From the NCBI GenBank assembly GCA_948579315.1, contig CAPAOL010000013.1, positions 5,682 to 69,681 on the forward strand: DNA of 64,000 bases, given 5' to 3'. This DNA is from an uncultured Phocaeicola sp. (GTDB lineage Bacteria > Bacteroidota > Bacteroidia > Bacteroidales > Bacteroidaceae). Shown piece after piece: positions 32,584 to 42,020 of the stretch. A model generated the notes under the pieces. It did no database searches. It saw only the letters and a program-made list of their open reading frames with translations, and was not told the origin of the DNA. The position numbers were made by a program, and so were the translations under genes. Positions within the stretch are counted from its first letter, which is position 1; every line of letters starts with the position of its first letter.

Positions 32584-34137
32584 ATGACATTTGAAATTGT
32601 ATTTGTACTATTATCCCTATTGGGAATGGTAGCGGCTTTGGTAGCAGATAAGATGCGTCCGGGCATGATACTTTTTTCGGTAGTGGTTTTGTTTCTGTGT
32701 GCCGGCATCCTGACTCCTAAGGAGATGTTGGAAGGGTTTAGTAATAAAGGGATGATTACCGTTGCTCTACTGTTTCTGGTGAGTGAGGGGATCCGCCAAT
32801 CGGGTACATTGGGACAAGTGATTAAGAAGTTGCTCCCGCAAGGAAAGACGACGGTATTCAAAGCACAGCTGCGTATCTTGCCTTCAGTGGCTTTTATTTC
32901 TGCCTTTCTGAATAATACGCCTGTCGTGGTTATTTTTGCTCCGATTATCAAGCATTGGGCTAAATCGGTGAATCTTCCGGCTACGAAGTTCTTGATTCCT
33001 CTTTCTTATGTGACTATTTTGGGAGGTATCTGTACACTGATCGGTACTTCTACCAATCTGGTGGTGCACGGAATGATATTGGAGGCCGGATTTGAGGGCT
33101 TTTCTATGTTCGAACTCGGAAAGGTGGGTATTTTTATTGCTATTGCCGGAATCATTTATATATTTCTTTTCTCCAAACGTCTTTTGCCGGATGCACGTCC
33201 AGATACGGCTGTGCCGGATGAAGAAGTAGAGGAAGGAGAGAAGTTGCATCGGGTAGAGGCGGTTTTGGGTGCCCGTTTTCCTGGTATCAATAAAAAACTG
33301 AAGGATTTTAATTTCCAACGTCATTACGGTGCGGAGGTAAAAGAGATTAAAACACGTAACGGACAACGTTTTGTGTCGAATCTGGAGGATGTAGTACTTC
33401 ACGAAGGAGATACGCTGGTGGTGATGGCTGATGATACATTTATCCCGACATGGGGTGAATCTTCTGTGTTTGTCTTGTTGACGAACGGAAACGAACCGGA
33501 TACTACCGGAAAGAAAAAGCGCTGGTTTGCTTTGTTATTGTTGATTCTGATGATTGTCGGCGCAACGGTAGGTGAACTTCCGGTAACAAAGGAGATGTTT
33601 CCCGGTATCAAGTTGGATATGTTTTTCTTTGTGTCTATCACTACTATTATTATGGCATGGACAAATCTGTTCCCTGCCCGTAAATACACTAAATATATTT
33701 CGTGGGACATATTGATAACGATTGCCTGTGCGTTTGCTATCAGTAAGGCAATGGTGAACTCCGGTGTGGCGGATAGCGTTGCGAAGTTTATTATCGGATT
33801 GAGTGATGATTATGGTCCGCACGTGCTGCTCGCAATGTTGTTTATCATTACGAATCTGTTTACGGAGCTGATAACGAATAATGCTGCGGCTGCCTTGGCT
33901 TTCCCGTTGGCATTGTCGCTTGCTTCGCAATTGGGAGTAAGTCCGACGCCATTCTTTGTAGTGATTTGTATGGCTGCATCTGCCAGTTTCTCAACGCCTA
34001 TCGGTTATCAGACGAATCTGATTGTACAAGGTATCGGTAACTATAAGTTTACGGATTTTGTACGTATCGGTTTGCCGCTTAATATTATAACTTTTTTAAT
34101 ATCTATTATCCTGATCCCGTTGATCTGGAACTTTTAA
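32584..34137 (+). CDS. SLC13/DASS-type permease with TrkA_C insert
   Basis: The 517-residue protein has about 12 membrane helices split by a soluble TrkA_C-like domain (around residues 205-290). The paired signature loops SAFLNNTPVVVIFAPII and ITNNAAAALAFPLAL, and the repeats TLIGTSTNLVVHG and TPIGYQTNLIVQG, are typical of the DASS/CitT family. Eleven bases after cysQ and just before cysC, it probably imports sulfate. The substrate is inferred. Confidence 0.9.
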   Translation: MTFEIVFVLLSLLGMVAALVADKMRPGMILFSVVVLFLCAGILTPKEMLEGFSNKGMITVALLFLVSEGIRQSGTLGQVIKKLLPQGKTTVFKAQLRILPSVAFISAFLNNTPVVVIFAPIIKHWAKSVNLPATKFLIPLSYVTILGGICTLIGTSTNLVVHGMILEAGFEGFSMFELGKVGIFIAIAGIIYIFLFSKRLLPDARPDTAVPDEEVEEGEKLHRVEAVLGARFPGINKKLKDFNFQRHYGAEVKEIKTRNGQRFVSNLEDVVLHEGDTLVVMADDTFIPTWGESSVFVLLTNGNEPDTTGKKKRWFALLLLILMIVGATVGELPVTKEMFPGIKLDMFFFVSITTIIMAWTNLFPARKYTKYISWDILITIACAFAISKAMVNSGVADSVAKFIIGLSDDYGPHVLLAMLFIITNLFTELITNNAAAALAFPLALSLASQLGVSPTPFFVVICMAASASFSTPIGYQTNLIVQGIGNYKFTDFVRIGLPLNIITFLISIILIPLIWNF

Positions 34138-34152
34138 TAAATAAATCTGTAA

Positions 34153-34761
34153 ATGGAAGAGAAGAACCATATATATCCGATATTTGACCGCATGATGACG
34201 CGGCAGGATAAAGAAGAGCTTTTAAGACAACACAGTGTGATGATCTGGTTTACCGGATTGAGCGGTTCCGGAAAGAGCACGATTGCTATTGCGTTGGAAC
34301 GTGAACTCCACAAGCGCGGATTGCTTTGCCGTATCTTGGATGGGGATAATATCCGTAGTGGAATTAATAATAACCTGGGATTCTCTGAAACGGACCGGGT
34401 GGAAAATATTCGTCGTATAGCTGAAGTGTCTAAGCTGTTCCTGGATAGCGGTATCATTACGATTGCCGCATTTATCAGCCCTAATAATGATATTCGCGAA
34501 ATGGCTGCAAATATCATTGGTAAGGATGACTTTCTGGAAATTTTCGTTAGCACTCCACTAGAAGAGTGTGAGAAACGTGATGTGAAAGGGTTATATGCAA
34601 AGGCACGGAAGGGAGAAATACCGAATTTTACAGGAATTTCCGCACCATTTGAGGTGCCGGAACATCCGGCTTTGTCACTGGATACTTCTAAATTGACTTT
34701 GGAAGAATCGGTGAACCGTTTGTTGGAACTTGTTTTGCCAAAAGTGAAGAATATAAAATGA
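34153..34761 (+). CDS. cysC: Adenylylsulfate kinase
   Basis: The 202-residue kinase phosphorylates APS to PAPS. The P-loop GLSGSGKSTIA, the substrate motif LDGDNIRSGINNNLGFSETDRVENIRR and ISPNNDIREMA are characteristic. It has no sulfurylase domain, which is supplied by cysDN next door. Confidence 0.96.
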   Translation: MEEKNHIYPIFDRMMTRQDKEELLRQHSVMIWFTGLSGSGKSTIAIALERELHKRGLLCRILDGDNIRSGINNNLGFSETDRVENIRRIAEVSKLFLDSGIITIAAFISPNNDIREMAANIIGKDDFLEIFVSTPLEECEKRDVKGLYAKARKGEIPNFTGISAPFEVPEHPALSLDTSKLTLEESVNRLLELVLPKVKNIK

Positions 34762-34775
34762 AGAATGAGGAATTA

Positions 34776-34833
34776 GGGATGAAGAATTAGTGTGCGGTTA
34801 TCAGCAAATTCATAATTCGTAATTCATAATTTT
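34776..34833. repeat. AT-rich repeat in the cysC-cysD gap
   Basis: GAATTAG..ATGAAGAATTA at the left and AATTCATAATTCGTAATTC at the right are loosely inverted, and the right part is itself a tandem of AATTCNTA. This looks like a common Bacteroides intergenic repeat. Nothing else is visible in the 79-base gap. Confidence 0.45.
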
Positions 34834-34840
34834 AAAAATA

Positions 34841-35749
34841 ATGGAAGAATATAAATTAAGCCACTTGAAGGAACTTGAAGCAGAGTCTATTCATATCATC
34901 CGCGAGGTGGCGGCGGAATTTGAGAATCCGGTGATGCTTTACAGTATCGGGAAGGATTCTTCGGTGATGGTACGTTTGGCTGAAAAAGCGTTTTATCCGG
35001 GTAAAGTGCCATTCCCATTGATGCACATCGACTCAAAATGGAAATTTAAGGAGATGATTCAGTTCCGTGATGAATATGCGAAGAAGCACGGATGGAATCT
35101 GATCGTAGAAAGTAATATGGAGGCTTTTCATGCAGGGGTAGGACCTTTTACACATGGAAGTAAAGTGCATACGGACTTGATGAAGACGCAGGCGTTGCTT
35201 CATGCGCTGGATAAATATAAGTTTGATGCTGCATTTGGTGGAGCCCGCCGTGATGAGGAAAAGTCACGCGCGAAGGAACGTATTTTCTCTTTCCGGGATA
35301 AATTCCATCAATGGGATCCGAAAAATCAACGTCCTGAATTGTGGGATATTTATAATGCCCGTGTACACAAGGGAGAAAGTATCCGTGTATTCCCGATTAG
35401 TAACTGGACAGAGTTGGACATCTGGCAGTATATTCGTTTAGAGAATATTCCGATTGTTCCGCTTTATTATGCTAAGGAACGTCCGGTGATTAACTTGGAT
35501 GGTAATATCATTATGGCAGATGATGAGCGTTTACCTGAAAAATACCGGGATCAGATTGAAATGAAAATGGTGCGTTTCCGTACGTTGGGCTGCTGGCCTC
35601 TGACTGGGGCGGTGGAAAGTGGAGCTTCTACAATCGAAGAGATTGTGGAAGAAATGATGACTACCACCAAGAGTGAACGTACTACTCGTGTGATTGATTT
35701 TGATCAGGAGGGTAGTATGGAACAAAAGAAACGTGAAGGATACTTTTAA
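34841..35749 (+). CDS. cysD: Sulfate adenylyltransferase subunit 2
   Basis: The 302-residue PP-loop ATP pyrophosphatase activates sulfate to APS. The PP-loop LYSIGKDSSVMVRLAEKAF and the later GGARRDEEKSRAKERIFSFRD are diagnostic. It is followed by cysN after 12 bases; the two form the heteromeric enzyme. Confidence 0.97.
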   Translation: MEEYKLSHLKELEAESIHIIREVAAEFENPVMLYSIGKDSSVMVRLAEKAFYPGKVPFPLMHIDSKWKFKEMIQFRDEYAKKHGWNLIVESNMEAFHAGVGPFTHGSKVHTDLMKTQALLHALDKYKFDAAFGGARRDEEKSRAKERIFSFRDKFHQWDPKNQRPELWDIYNARVHKGESIRVFPISNWTELDIWQYIRLENIPIVPLYYAKERPVINLDGNIIMADDERLPEKYRDQIEMKMVRFRTLGCWPLTGAVESGASTIEEIVEEMMTTTKSERTTRVIDFDQEGSMEQKKREGYF

Positions 35750-35761
35750 TTGTAACTAGTA

Positions 35762-37222
35762 ATGGCAGATAATAAATTAGATATAAAAGCTTTTCTGGAC
35801 AAGGATGAACAGAAAGATTTATTGAGACTGTTGACGGCAGGTTCGGTGGATGACGGAAAATCAACATTGATCGGACGCTTGTTATTTGACAGCAAGAAAT
35901 TGTATGAGGACCAGTTGGATGCACTGGAACGCGATAGTAAGCGTGTAGGAAATGCAGGTGAGCATATCGACTATGCGTTATTGCTGGATGGTTTGAAAGC
36001 AGAACGTGAACAAGGAATTACGATTGATGTGGCTTATCGCTATTTTTCTACGAATGGACGTAAGTTTATCATTGCGGATACTCCGGGACACGAACAGTAC
36101 ACCCGTAACATGATTACCGGCGGATCTACGGCGAACCTGGCTATCATTTTGGTGGATGCCCGCACGGGAGTGATTACCCAGACTCGTCGTCACACTTTCT
36201 TGGTGTCTTTGCTGGGGATTAAACATGTGGTGTTGGCTGTCAATAAAATGGACTTGGTGGATTTCTCGGAAGAGCGTTTTAATGAAATTGTAGCTGACTA
36301 TAAAAAGTTTGTTACTCCATTGGGGATTCCGGACGTAAACTGCATTCCGCTTTCTGCATTGGATGGGGATAATGTGGTGGATAAGTCAGAACGTACCCCG
36401 TGGTACAAGGGGATTTCTTTGCTTGATTTCCTTGAAACGGTTCATATTGACAATGACCATAACTTTGCAGATTTCCGTTTCCCGGTTCAGTATGTGCTTC
36501 GTCCGAATCTGGATTTCAGAGGATTTTGCGGTAAAGTGGCATCGGGGATTGTTCGCAAAGGCGATACAGTGATGGCACTTCCTTCCGGAAAAACATCTAA
36601 GGTGAAGAGCATTGTGACTTATGACGGGGAGTTGGATTATGCCTTCCCACCGCAGTCTGTGACTTTGACGCTGGAAGATGAAATCGACGTGTCACGTGGT
36701 GAAATGTTGGTGCATCCTGACAATTTGCCGACTGTGGATCGTAACTTCGAAGCTATGATGGTTTGGATGGATGAAGAACCGATGGATATTAATAAATCGT
36801 TCTTTATTAAGCAGACTACCAATCTGAGCCGTACGCGCATCGATACGATAAAGTATAAGGTGGATGTGAATACAATGGAACATCTGTCTTTGGAGAATGG
36901 TCAGTTGACCAAAGAGACTTTGCCTTTGCAATTGAATCAGATTGCCCGCGTGGTACTGACTACAGCTAAAGAGCTGTTCTTTGATCCTTATAAGAAAAAT
37001 AAATCGTGCGGTTCCTTTATCTTGATTGATCCGATCACCAATAATACTTCAGCGGTAGGTATGATTATCGACCGGGTGGAAATGAAAGATATGAGTGATA
37101 CGGAAGATGTTCCGGTATTGGATATGACGAAGCTGGGAATTGCTCTGGAGCATTATGAAGCGGTAGAAAAAGCTGTGAAGGAGTTGGAACGTCAGGGCTT
37201 TGCCGTACGACTAATAAAATAG
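35762..37222 (+). CDS. cysN: Sulfate adenylyltransferase subunit 1 (GTPase)
   Basis: The 486-residue elongation-factor-like GTPase drives APS formation with CysD. Nucleotide motifs are G1 AGSVDDGKSTLIG, G3 ADTPGHEQYTRNM and G4 AVNKMDLVD, followed by two beta-barrel domains. It has no fused APS-kinase domain, in keeping with the separate cysC. Confidence 0.97.
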   Translation: MADNKLDIKAFLDKDEQKDLLRLLTAGSVDDGKSTLIGRLLFDSKKLYEDQLDALERDSKRVGNAGEHIDYALLLDGLKAEREQGITIDVAYRYFSTNGRKFIIADTPGHEQYTRNMITGGSTANLAIILVDARTGVITQTRRHTFLVSLLGIKHVVLAVNKMDLVDFSEERFNEIVADYKKFVTPLGIPDVNCIPLSALDGDNVVDKSERTPWYKGISLLDFLETVHIDNDHNFADFRFPVQYVLRPNLDFRGFCGKVASGIVRKGDTVMALPSGKTSKVKSIVTYDGELDYAFPPQSVTLTLEDEIDVSRGEMLVHPDNLPTVDRNFEAMMVWMDEEPMDINKSFFIKQTTNLSRTRIDTIKYKVDVNTMEHLSLENGQLTKETLPLQLNQIARVVLTTAKELFFDPYKKNKSCGSFILIDPITNNTSAVGMIIDRVEMKDMSDTEDVPVLDMTKLGIALEHYEAVEKAVKELERQGFAVRLIK

Positions 37223-37304
37223 ATTGTTAAACAATAATTTGGAAGTTGGAAATGATGGTTTTACTGTCATTTCTAATTTTCAGTTTTAAATTTTAATTCA
37301 TAAA

Positions 37305-38411
37305 GTGGGATTACTCGAATTTAATAAACTTCCGATTAATACATTGGTAGGTGCCGACTGGAAGACATTCAAGGCTATTACTGCCGGTCGTGAAATTGAT
37401 GCAGCCTACAAGGGGAAATATCGATTGACCAAGGCAGTGTGTCGCTTGCTTTCTCCATTGGCGTCATTACAAGACAAACGTTACGAGAAACTGCTCGCTA
37501 ATCAGCCGTTGGAGCATGATCCGGTATTCATTTTGGGACACTGGCGAAGCGGAACTACGTTTGTACATAATGTGTTCTCTTGTGACAAGCATTTTGGGTA
37601 TAACACTACTTATCAGACTGTATTTCCTCATCTGATGATGTGGGGACAACCATTCTTCAAAAAGAATATGAGTTGGCTGATGCCGGATAAGCGTCCGACG
37701 GATAATATGGAACTGGCAGTGGATCTTCCTCAGGAAGAGGAGTTTGCTTTGTCGAACATGATGCCTTATACCTATTACAATTTCTGGTTTTTGCCGAAGT
37801 ATCAGCAGGAGTACGCTGATAAATATCTTTTGTTTGATGATATAACGGATGCCGAATTGAAGGTGTTTGAAGAGGTGTTCACTAAATTGATTAAGATTTC
37901 TTTGTGGAATACTCACGGTACTCAATTTCTTAGTAAGAATCCTCCGCATACCGGAAGGGTGAAGGAATTGGTGAAAATGTTCCCGAACGCTAAGTTTATC
38001 TACCTGGTGCGTAACCCGTATACCGTATTCGAGTCTACACGCAGTTTCTTTACAAATACGATTCAACCGTTGAAGTTGCAGGATGTCAGCAATGAACAAT
38101 TGGAGGAAAATATCCTTTCTATCTATGCAAAGCTTTATCATAAGTATGAATCGGATAAGAAATTTATTCCGGAAGGTAACCTGATAGAAGTGAAATTTGA
38201 AGATTTCGAAGCGGATGCGATGGGTATGACGGAAACTATTTATAAGTCTCTTTCTATCCCGGGATTTGCCGAAGCACGTAGTGATATAGAAAAATATGTG
38301 GGCGGAAAGAAAGGATATAAGAAGAATAAATATAAGTATGATGACCGTACGATTCAATTGGTAGAAAAGAACTGGGATTTTGCTTTGAAACAATGGGATT
38401 ATAAATTATAA
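37305..38411 (+). CDS. Sulfotransferase family protein
   Basis: The 368-residue protein starts at a GTG; no in-frame ATG lies nearby upstream. The PAPS 5'-phosphosulfate loop is in FILGHWRSGTTFVHNVFS and the 3'-phosphate motif in FIYLVRNPYTVFESTRSFF. The cluster makes PAPS but has no PAPS or sulfite reductase, so PAPS is for sulfonation. From memory, the syntenic B. thetaiotaomicron enzyme (BT_0416) sulfonates cholesterol and other steroids. The acceptor here is not shown by sequence. Confidence 0.92.
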   Translation: MGLLEFNKLPINTLVGADWKTFKAITAGREIDAAYKGKYRLTKAVCRLLSPLASLQDKRYEKLLANQPLEHDPVFILGHWRSGTTFVHNVFSCDKHFGYNTTYQTVFPHLMMWGQPFFKKNMSWLMPDKRPTDNMELAVDLPQEEEFALSNMMPYTYYNFWFLPKYQQEYADKYLLFDDITDAELKVFEEVFTKLIKISLWNTHGTQFLSKNPPHTGRVKELVKMFPNAKFIYLVRNPYTVFESTRSFFTNTIQPLKLQDVSNEQLEENILSIYAKLYHKYESDKKFIPEGNLIEVKFEDFEADAMGMTETIYKSLSIPGFAEARSDIEKYVGGKKGYKKNKYKYDDRTIQLVEKNWDFALKQWDYKL

Positions 38412-38436
38412 GAAGAAAAAGAAAGGAAAAGTATTG

Positions 38437-39405
38437 ATGATTCAGAAAAGTATTCATCGCCTGTTGATGACAGGTTTCGTTGCATTTATTTCTTCCTTGT
38501 CTTTGATGGCGCAACATAAAGTTGAAATGGTTCCTTTTGGGGACATGGATCAATGGATAGACCGTCAGATAAAGGAGTCGAGCATTATTGGCGGAAATAC
38601 TAAGAATGTATATGAGATAGGACCGACGTCGGTGATTAAGGGAGATCAGGTTTATAAGAATATGGGCGGATCGCCTTGGGCTACTTCAAATGTGATGGCG
38701 AAAGTGGCCGGTATCACGAAAACCAATACTTCGGTTTTTCCGGAGAAGCGGGGAGATGGCTACTGTGCACGTTTGGATACGCGCATGGAAAGTGTGAAAG
38801 TGCTGGGATTGGTTAATATTACAGTGCTGGCGGCAGGCTCTATCTTTACCGGTTCGGTACATGAACCGATTAAAGGTACTAAAAATCCGCAGAAAATGTT
38901 GCAGACGGGTATTCCGTTTACCAAAAAACCGGTTGCTCTTCAGTTTGATTACAAGGTGAAGATGTCTGACCGGAAGAATCGTATTCGTGCTACCGGTTTC
39001 AGTAAGATTACGGATGTACCCGGAAAAGATTATCCGGCAGCTATCTTGTTTCTGCAAAAACGTTGGGAAGACGCTAATGGAAATGTGTACGCGAAACGGA
39101 TAGGGACAATGGTGACTTATTATTATCACTCTACGGACTGGAAAAATAATGCGACCTACGAGATTATGTATGGTGACATAACGAGTCGTCCGGAATATAA
39201 GTCGCACATGATGCGTCTGCAAGTGACGGAAAGTTATACGGTGAACAGCAAGGGTGAAAGTGTACCTATTCATGAAGTGGCTTGGGGAGATGAAAATGAT
39301 GTTCCTACTCATATTTGTCTTCAGTTCACATCCAGTCATGGGGGAGCTTATATCGGTTCTCCGGGAAATACATTATGGATTGACAATGTAAAACTGGTAT
39401 ATTAA
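38437..39405 (+). CDS. PCMD-domain secreted protein
   Basis: The ATG at 38437 (after GGAAAA) gives 322 residues with a signal peptide ending LSLMAQH. The body resembles the Bacteroidota 'putative carbohydrate metabolism domain' (PCMD), with FDYKVKM in mid-sequence and the usual end GAYIGSPGNTLWIDNVKLVY. Function is unknown. It is 25 bases after the sulfotransferase gene and may be a surface or periplasmic partner of it. Confidence 0.8.
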   Translation: MIQKSIHRLLMTGFVAFISSLSLMAQHKVEMVPFGDMDQWIDRQIKESSIIGGNTKNVYEIGPTSVIKGDQVYKNMGGSPWATSNVMAKVAGITKTNTSVFPEKRGDGYCARLDTRMESVKVLGLVNITVLAAGSIFTGSVHEPIKGTKNPQKMLQTGIPFTKKPVALQFDYKVKMSDRKNRIRATGFSKITDVPGKDYPAAILFLQKRWEDANGNVYAKRIGTMVTYYYHSTDWKNNATYEIMYGDITSRPEYKSHMMRLQVTESYTVNSKGESVPIHEVAWGDENDVPTHICLQFTSSHGGAYIGSPGNTLWIDNVKLVY

Positions 39406-39715
39406 ATATAGACAAAGAGGAGAAATAGTCAGTGATATCATTTATCATTGGCTATTTTTTTGTTTTAATTCTTTTGTCACAACCCCCTTCAGATGCCTTC
39501 TGGAGTTATCTAAGTCTTTTATCGCTCTACAAAAATCTATGATTGAATGAAAATTTACGTGTTTTTTTTGTTTGTGTTATATTAAATTTCTATTTTTGCA
39601 CCAAAATTTAGAGGAAGGATAACATTTATTGTCTCTTACACAGGTATAGAGTATTAGGGTTGTGAATCTATCCTGTAAGACAAATGAAATATATTATTTA
39701 CTAAAATAAATTGAG
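39406..39715 (+). other. Terminator, ompA promoter and structured leader
   Basis: A 14-pair terminator (39424-39456, then a seven-T run) closes the sulfonation cluster. The ompA promoter is TTTG at 39567-39570, 20 bases, then TATTTTTGC at 39591-39599. The about 110-base leader contains a long imperfect stem, TTGTCT(CT)TACA..GG with CC.TGTAAGACAA (39629-39683), that ends 33 bases before the ATG and could stabilise or regulate the message. Confidence 0.65.
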
Positions 39716-40855
39716 ATGAAAAAGGGTTTATTGTTTATTTTATTGTCAGCAGTCTCTGTATGTCTGCCTGCACAAGAAAAAGAAAATGCAGCAAAGAGTT
39801 ATAGAGTAGAAACTAATCGCTTTGGTGCTAATTGGTTTATCAGTGGTGGCGTTGGCGCACAAATGTATTTTGGCGACCATGATGGTGAAGCCGATTTCGG
39901 AAAACGTCTTGCTCCTGCACTTGACATCGCTGTAGGTAAGTGGTTCACTCCAGGTATCGGATTACGCGTAGCTTACAACGGTCTTCAGGCTAAAGGTGCT
40001 ACTCCTTATGCTAACGGTCCGCTTGTAGACGGAGGACAGTACTCTAATGGTTACTACAAAGAAAAATGGAATGTTGTTAACCTTCACGGAGACGTATTGT
40101 TGAACCTTACCAATATGTTCTGTGGCTATAAAGAAGATCGTCTGTACTCATTCATTCCTTATGCAGGTGCTGGATTCATACATACAGGAAAAGGTCCGGG
40201 CTATAATGAATTGGGTATCAATGCCGGTTTGATCAACCGCTTCCGTCTGTCTTCTGCTTTGGATCTTAACGTTGAATTGCGCGGACTTTTGATGAAAGGC
40301 GCATTTGGCAATTCTGGTCCTGAAGGATTGGCTGGTCTGACTGTAGGTGTTACTTACAAGTTTAAGAAACGTGGCTGGGATGCTGTTCCTACTGTACCGA
40401 TGGTTCCGGAAAGCCAGTTGAACGAAATGAGAGACAGAGTTAATGCTCTGAAGGGTGAAAACGAAGCTTTGAAACGTGATTTGGTTGAAGCACGTAACAA
40501 AAAACCGGAAGTGATCGTTAAGAAAGAAGCTGGTTTCATTCCACGTTATGTTGTTGTATTTAATATCGGAAAGAGCAACATCAGCAAGAGAGAGTACATG
40601 AATATCGAATCTATGGCTAAGGCTATCAAAGCAACTGATAAAACATTTACTGTAACAGGTTATGCTGATAAAGGTACTGGTTCTGCTGAATATAACATGA
40701 AATTGAGTAAGAAGAGAGCTGAAGCAGTTCGCGACCTGATGGTTAATGAATTCGGTGTTCCTGCTTCTCAGTTGAAAGTTGATTACAAGGGTGGCGTAGC
40801 TAACATGTTCTATGATGATGCTAAGTTAAGCCGTGTAGCTATTGTTGAAGAATAA
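39716..40855 (+). CDS. OmpA family outer-membrane protein
   Basis: The 379 residues comprise a signal peptide (ending VCLPAQ), an eight-stranded-barrel-like N-terminal half rich in GY/F alternation, a coiled segment ESQLNEMRDRVNALKGENEALKRDLVEARNK, and a C-terminal OmpA domain. NMKLSKKRAEAVRDLM in that domain binds peptidoglycan. It anchors the outer membrane to the wall. The strong promoter, structured leader and uniform codon use suggest high expression. Confidence 0.93.
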   Translation: MKKGLLFILLSAVSVCLPAQEKENAAKSYRVETNRFGANWFISGGVGAQMYFGDHDGEADFGKRLAPALDIAVGKWFTPGIGLRVAYNGLQAKGATPYANGPLVDGGQYSNGYYKEKWNVVNLHGDVLLNLTNMFCGYKEDRLYSFIPYAGAGFIHTGKGPGYNELGINAGLINRFRLSSALDLNVELRGLLMKGAFGNSGPEGLAGLTVGVTYKFKKRGWDAVPTVPMVPESQLNEMRDRVNALKGENEALKRDLVEARNKKPEVIVKKEAGFIPRYVVVFNIGKSNISKREYMNIESMAKAIKATDKTFTVTGYADKGTGSAEYNMKLSKKRAEAVRDLMVNEFGVPASQLKVDYKGGVANMFYDDAKLSRVAIVEE

Positions 40856-40882
40856 TATACATTTTAAATAATAGAATAAAAG

Positions 40883-40914
40883 AGACGTTTCCTTTCACGG
40901 GAAGCGTCTTTTTT
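40883..40914 (+). terminator. Intrinsic terminator of ompA
   Basis: AGACGTTTCC pairs with GGGAAGCGTCT and is followed by TTTTTTG, 28 bases past the stop. Confidence 0.85.
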
Positions 40915-40929
40915 GTATTTTTGTACCCC

Positions 40930-41346
40930 ATGAGCAGAATAGTAGCAATAGATTATGGAAGAAAGCGTACTGGGATAGCTGTGAGCGATACTATGCAGTT
41001 GATCGCGAACGGATTGACAACAGTGCCTACGCATGAACTTCTAAACTTTATCGGTGAATATATGGCTAAAGAACCGGTGGAGCGGATTATTATTGGATTG
41101 CCAAAGCAAATGAATAATGAGGTTTCGGAGAATATGAAGAATATAGAACCTTTTGTTCGTTCGCTGAAGAAGCGCTATCCGGACCTTCCGGTCGAGTATG
41201 TGGACGAACGGTTCACTTCTGTTCTTGCGCATCGTACCATGTTGGAGGCCGGTCTGAAGAAAAAGGACCGCCAAAATAAAGCATTGGTGGATGAGATAAG
41301 TGCTACTATTATTTTGCAAACATATTTGGAGAGTAAACGTTTTTAA
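40930..41346 (+). CDS. ruvX: RuvX/YqgF, putative pre-16S rRNA nuclease
   Basis: The ATG at 40930 is preferred to the TTG three codons earlier. The 138-residue RNase-H-like protein has AIDYGRKRTGIAVSD (metal-site aspartate), GLPKQMNNEVSE and YVDERFTSVLAHR, all family motifs. It acts in rRNA 5' processing in other bacteria. It is followed by def. Confidence 0.93.
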   Translation: MSRIVAIDYGRKRTGIAVSDTMQLIANGLTTVPTHELLNFIGEYMAKEPVERIIIGLPKQMNNEVSENMKNIEPFVRSLKKRYPDLPVEYVDERFTSVLAHRTMLEAGLKKKDRQNKALVDEISATIILQTYLESKRF

Positions 41347-41389
41347 TAGAAGATATTGAATAACTTAATTTTTAGTAGAGTATAAAAAT

Positions 41390-41944
41390 ATGATTTTACC
41401 TATTTATGTATATGGTCAGCCTGTATTGAGAAAGGTTGCAGAGGACATAACACCGGATTATCCGAACCTGAAAGAGTTGATTGAAAACATGTTTGAAACA
41501 ATGGTACATGCCGATGGCGTAGGACTGGCTGCTCCGCAGATTGGTTTGCCTATTCGCGTGGTTACTATTACGTTGGATCCGCTTTCGGAGGAGTATCCTG
41601 AATTTAAAGACTTCAATAAGGCTTATATCAATCCCCACATTTTGGAAGTCGGAGGCGAAGAAGTGAATATGGAAGAGGGCTGTCTCAGTCTTCCCGGTAT
41701 TCATGAAACAGTGAAAAGAGGTAATAAAATTCGCGTGAAATATATGGACGAGAATTTCGTGGAGCATGAAGAAGAGGTAGAGGGTTATCTGGCTCGGGTG
41801 ATGCAGCATGAGTTCGATCATTTGGATGGTAAGATGTTTATTGACCATCTCTCGCCGCTTCGTAAGCAGATGATTAAAGGAAAACTGAATACGATGTTGA
41901 AGGGAAAAGCACGCAGTTCTTATAAGATGAAACAGGTGAAATAA
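41390..41944 (+). CDS. def: Peptide deformylase
   Basis: The 184-residue metalloprotease removes formyl groups from new proteins. All three motifs are present: GVGLAAPQIG, EGCLSLPG (metal cysteine) and MQHEFDHLDG (HExxH-type, here HEFDH). Confidence 0.97.
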   Translation: MILPIYVYGQPVLRKVAEDITPDYPNLKELIENMFETMVHADGVGLAAPQIGLPIRVVTITLDPLSEEYPEFKDFNKAYINPHILEVGGEEVNMEEGCLSLPGIHETVKRGNKIRVKYMDENFVEHEEEVEGYLARVMQHEFDHLDGKMFIDHLSPLRKQMIKGKLNTMLKGKARSSYKMKQVK

Positions 41945-41987
41945 AGATAAAAAACGTTTATATCCCTGTTAAGTAAGCGAAAAACAT

Positions 41988-41996
41988 TATTTTTGC
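41988..41996 (+). promoter_or_regulatory. Bacteroides -7 element for the TPR gene
   Basis: TATTTTTGC matches TAnnTTTGC, 33 bases before the ATG at 42021. Confidence 0.65.
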
Positions 41997-42020
41997 TTCG
42001 TTTACAAGCATAAAATATCA

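Noticed and set aside
37467..38393. 308-residue minus-strand frame inside the sulfotransferase gene
   Set aside because: It is antisense to a gene with intact PAPS motifs and has a composition rich in I, H, R and F typical of a shadow frame.
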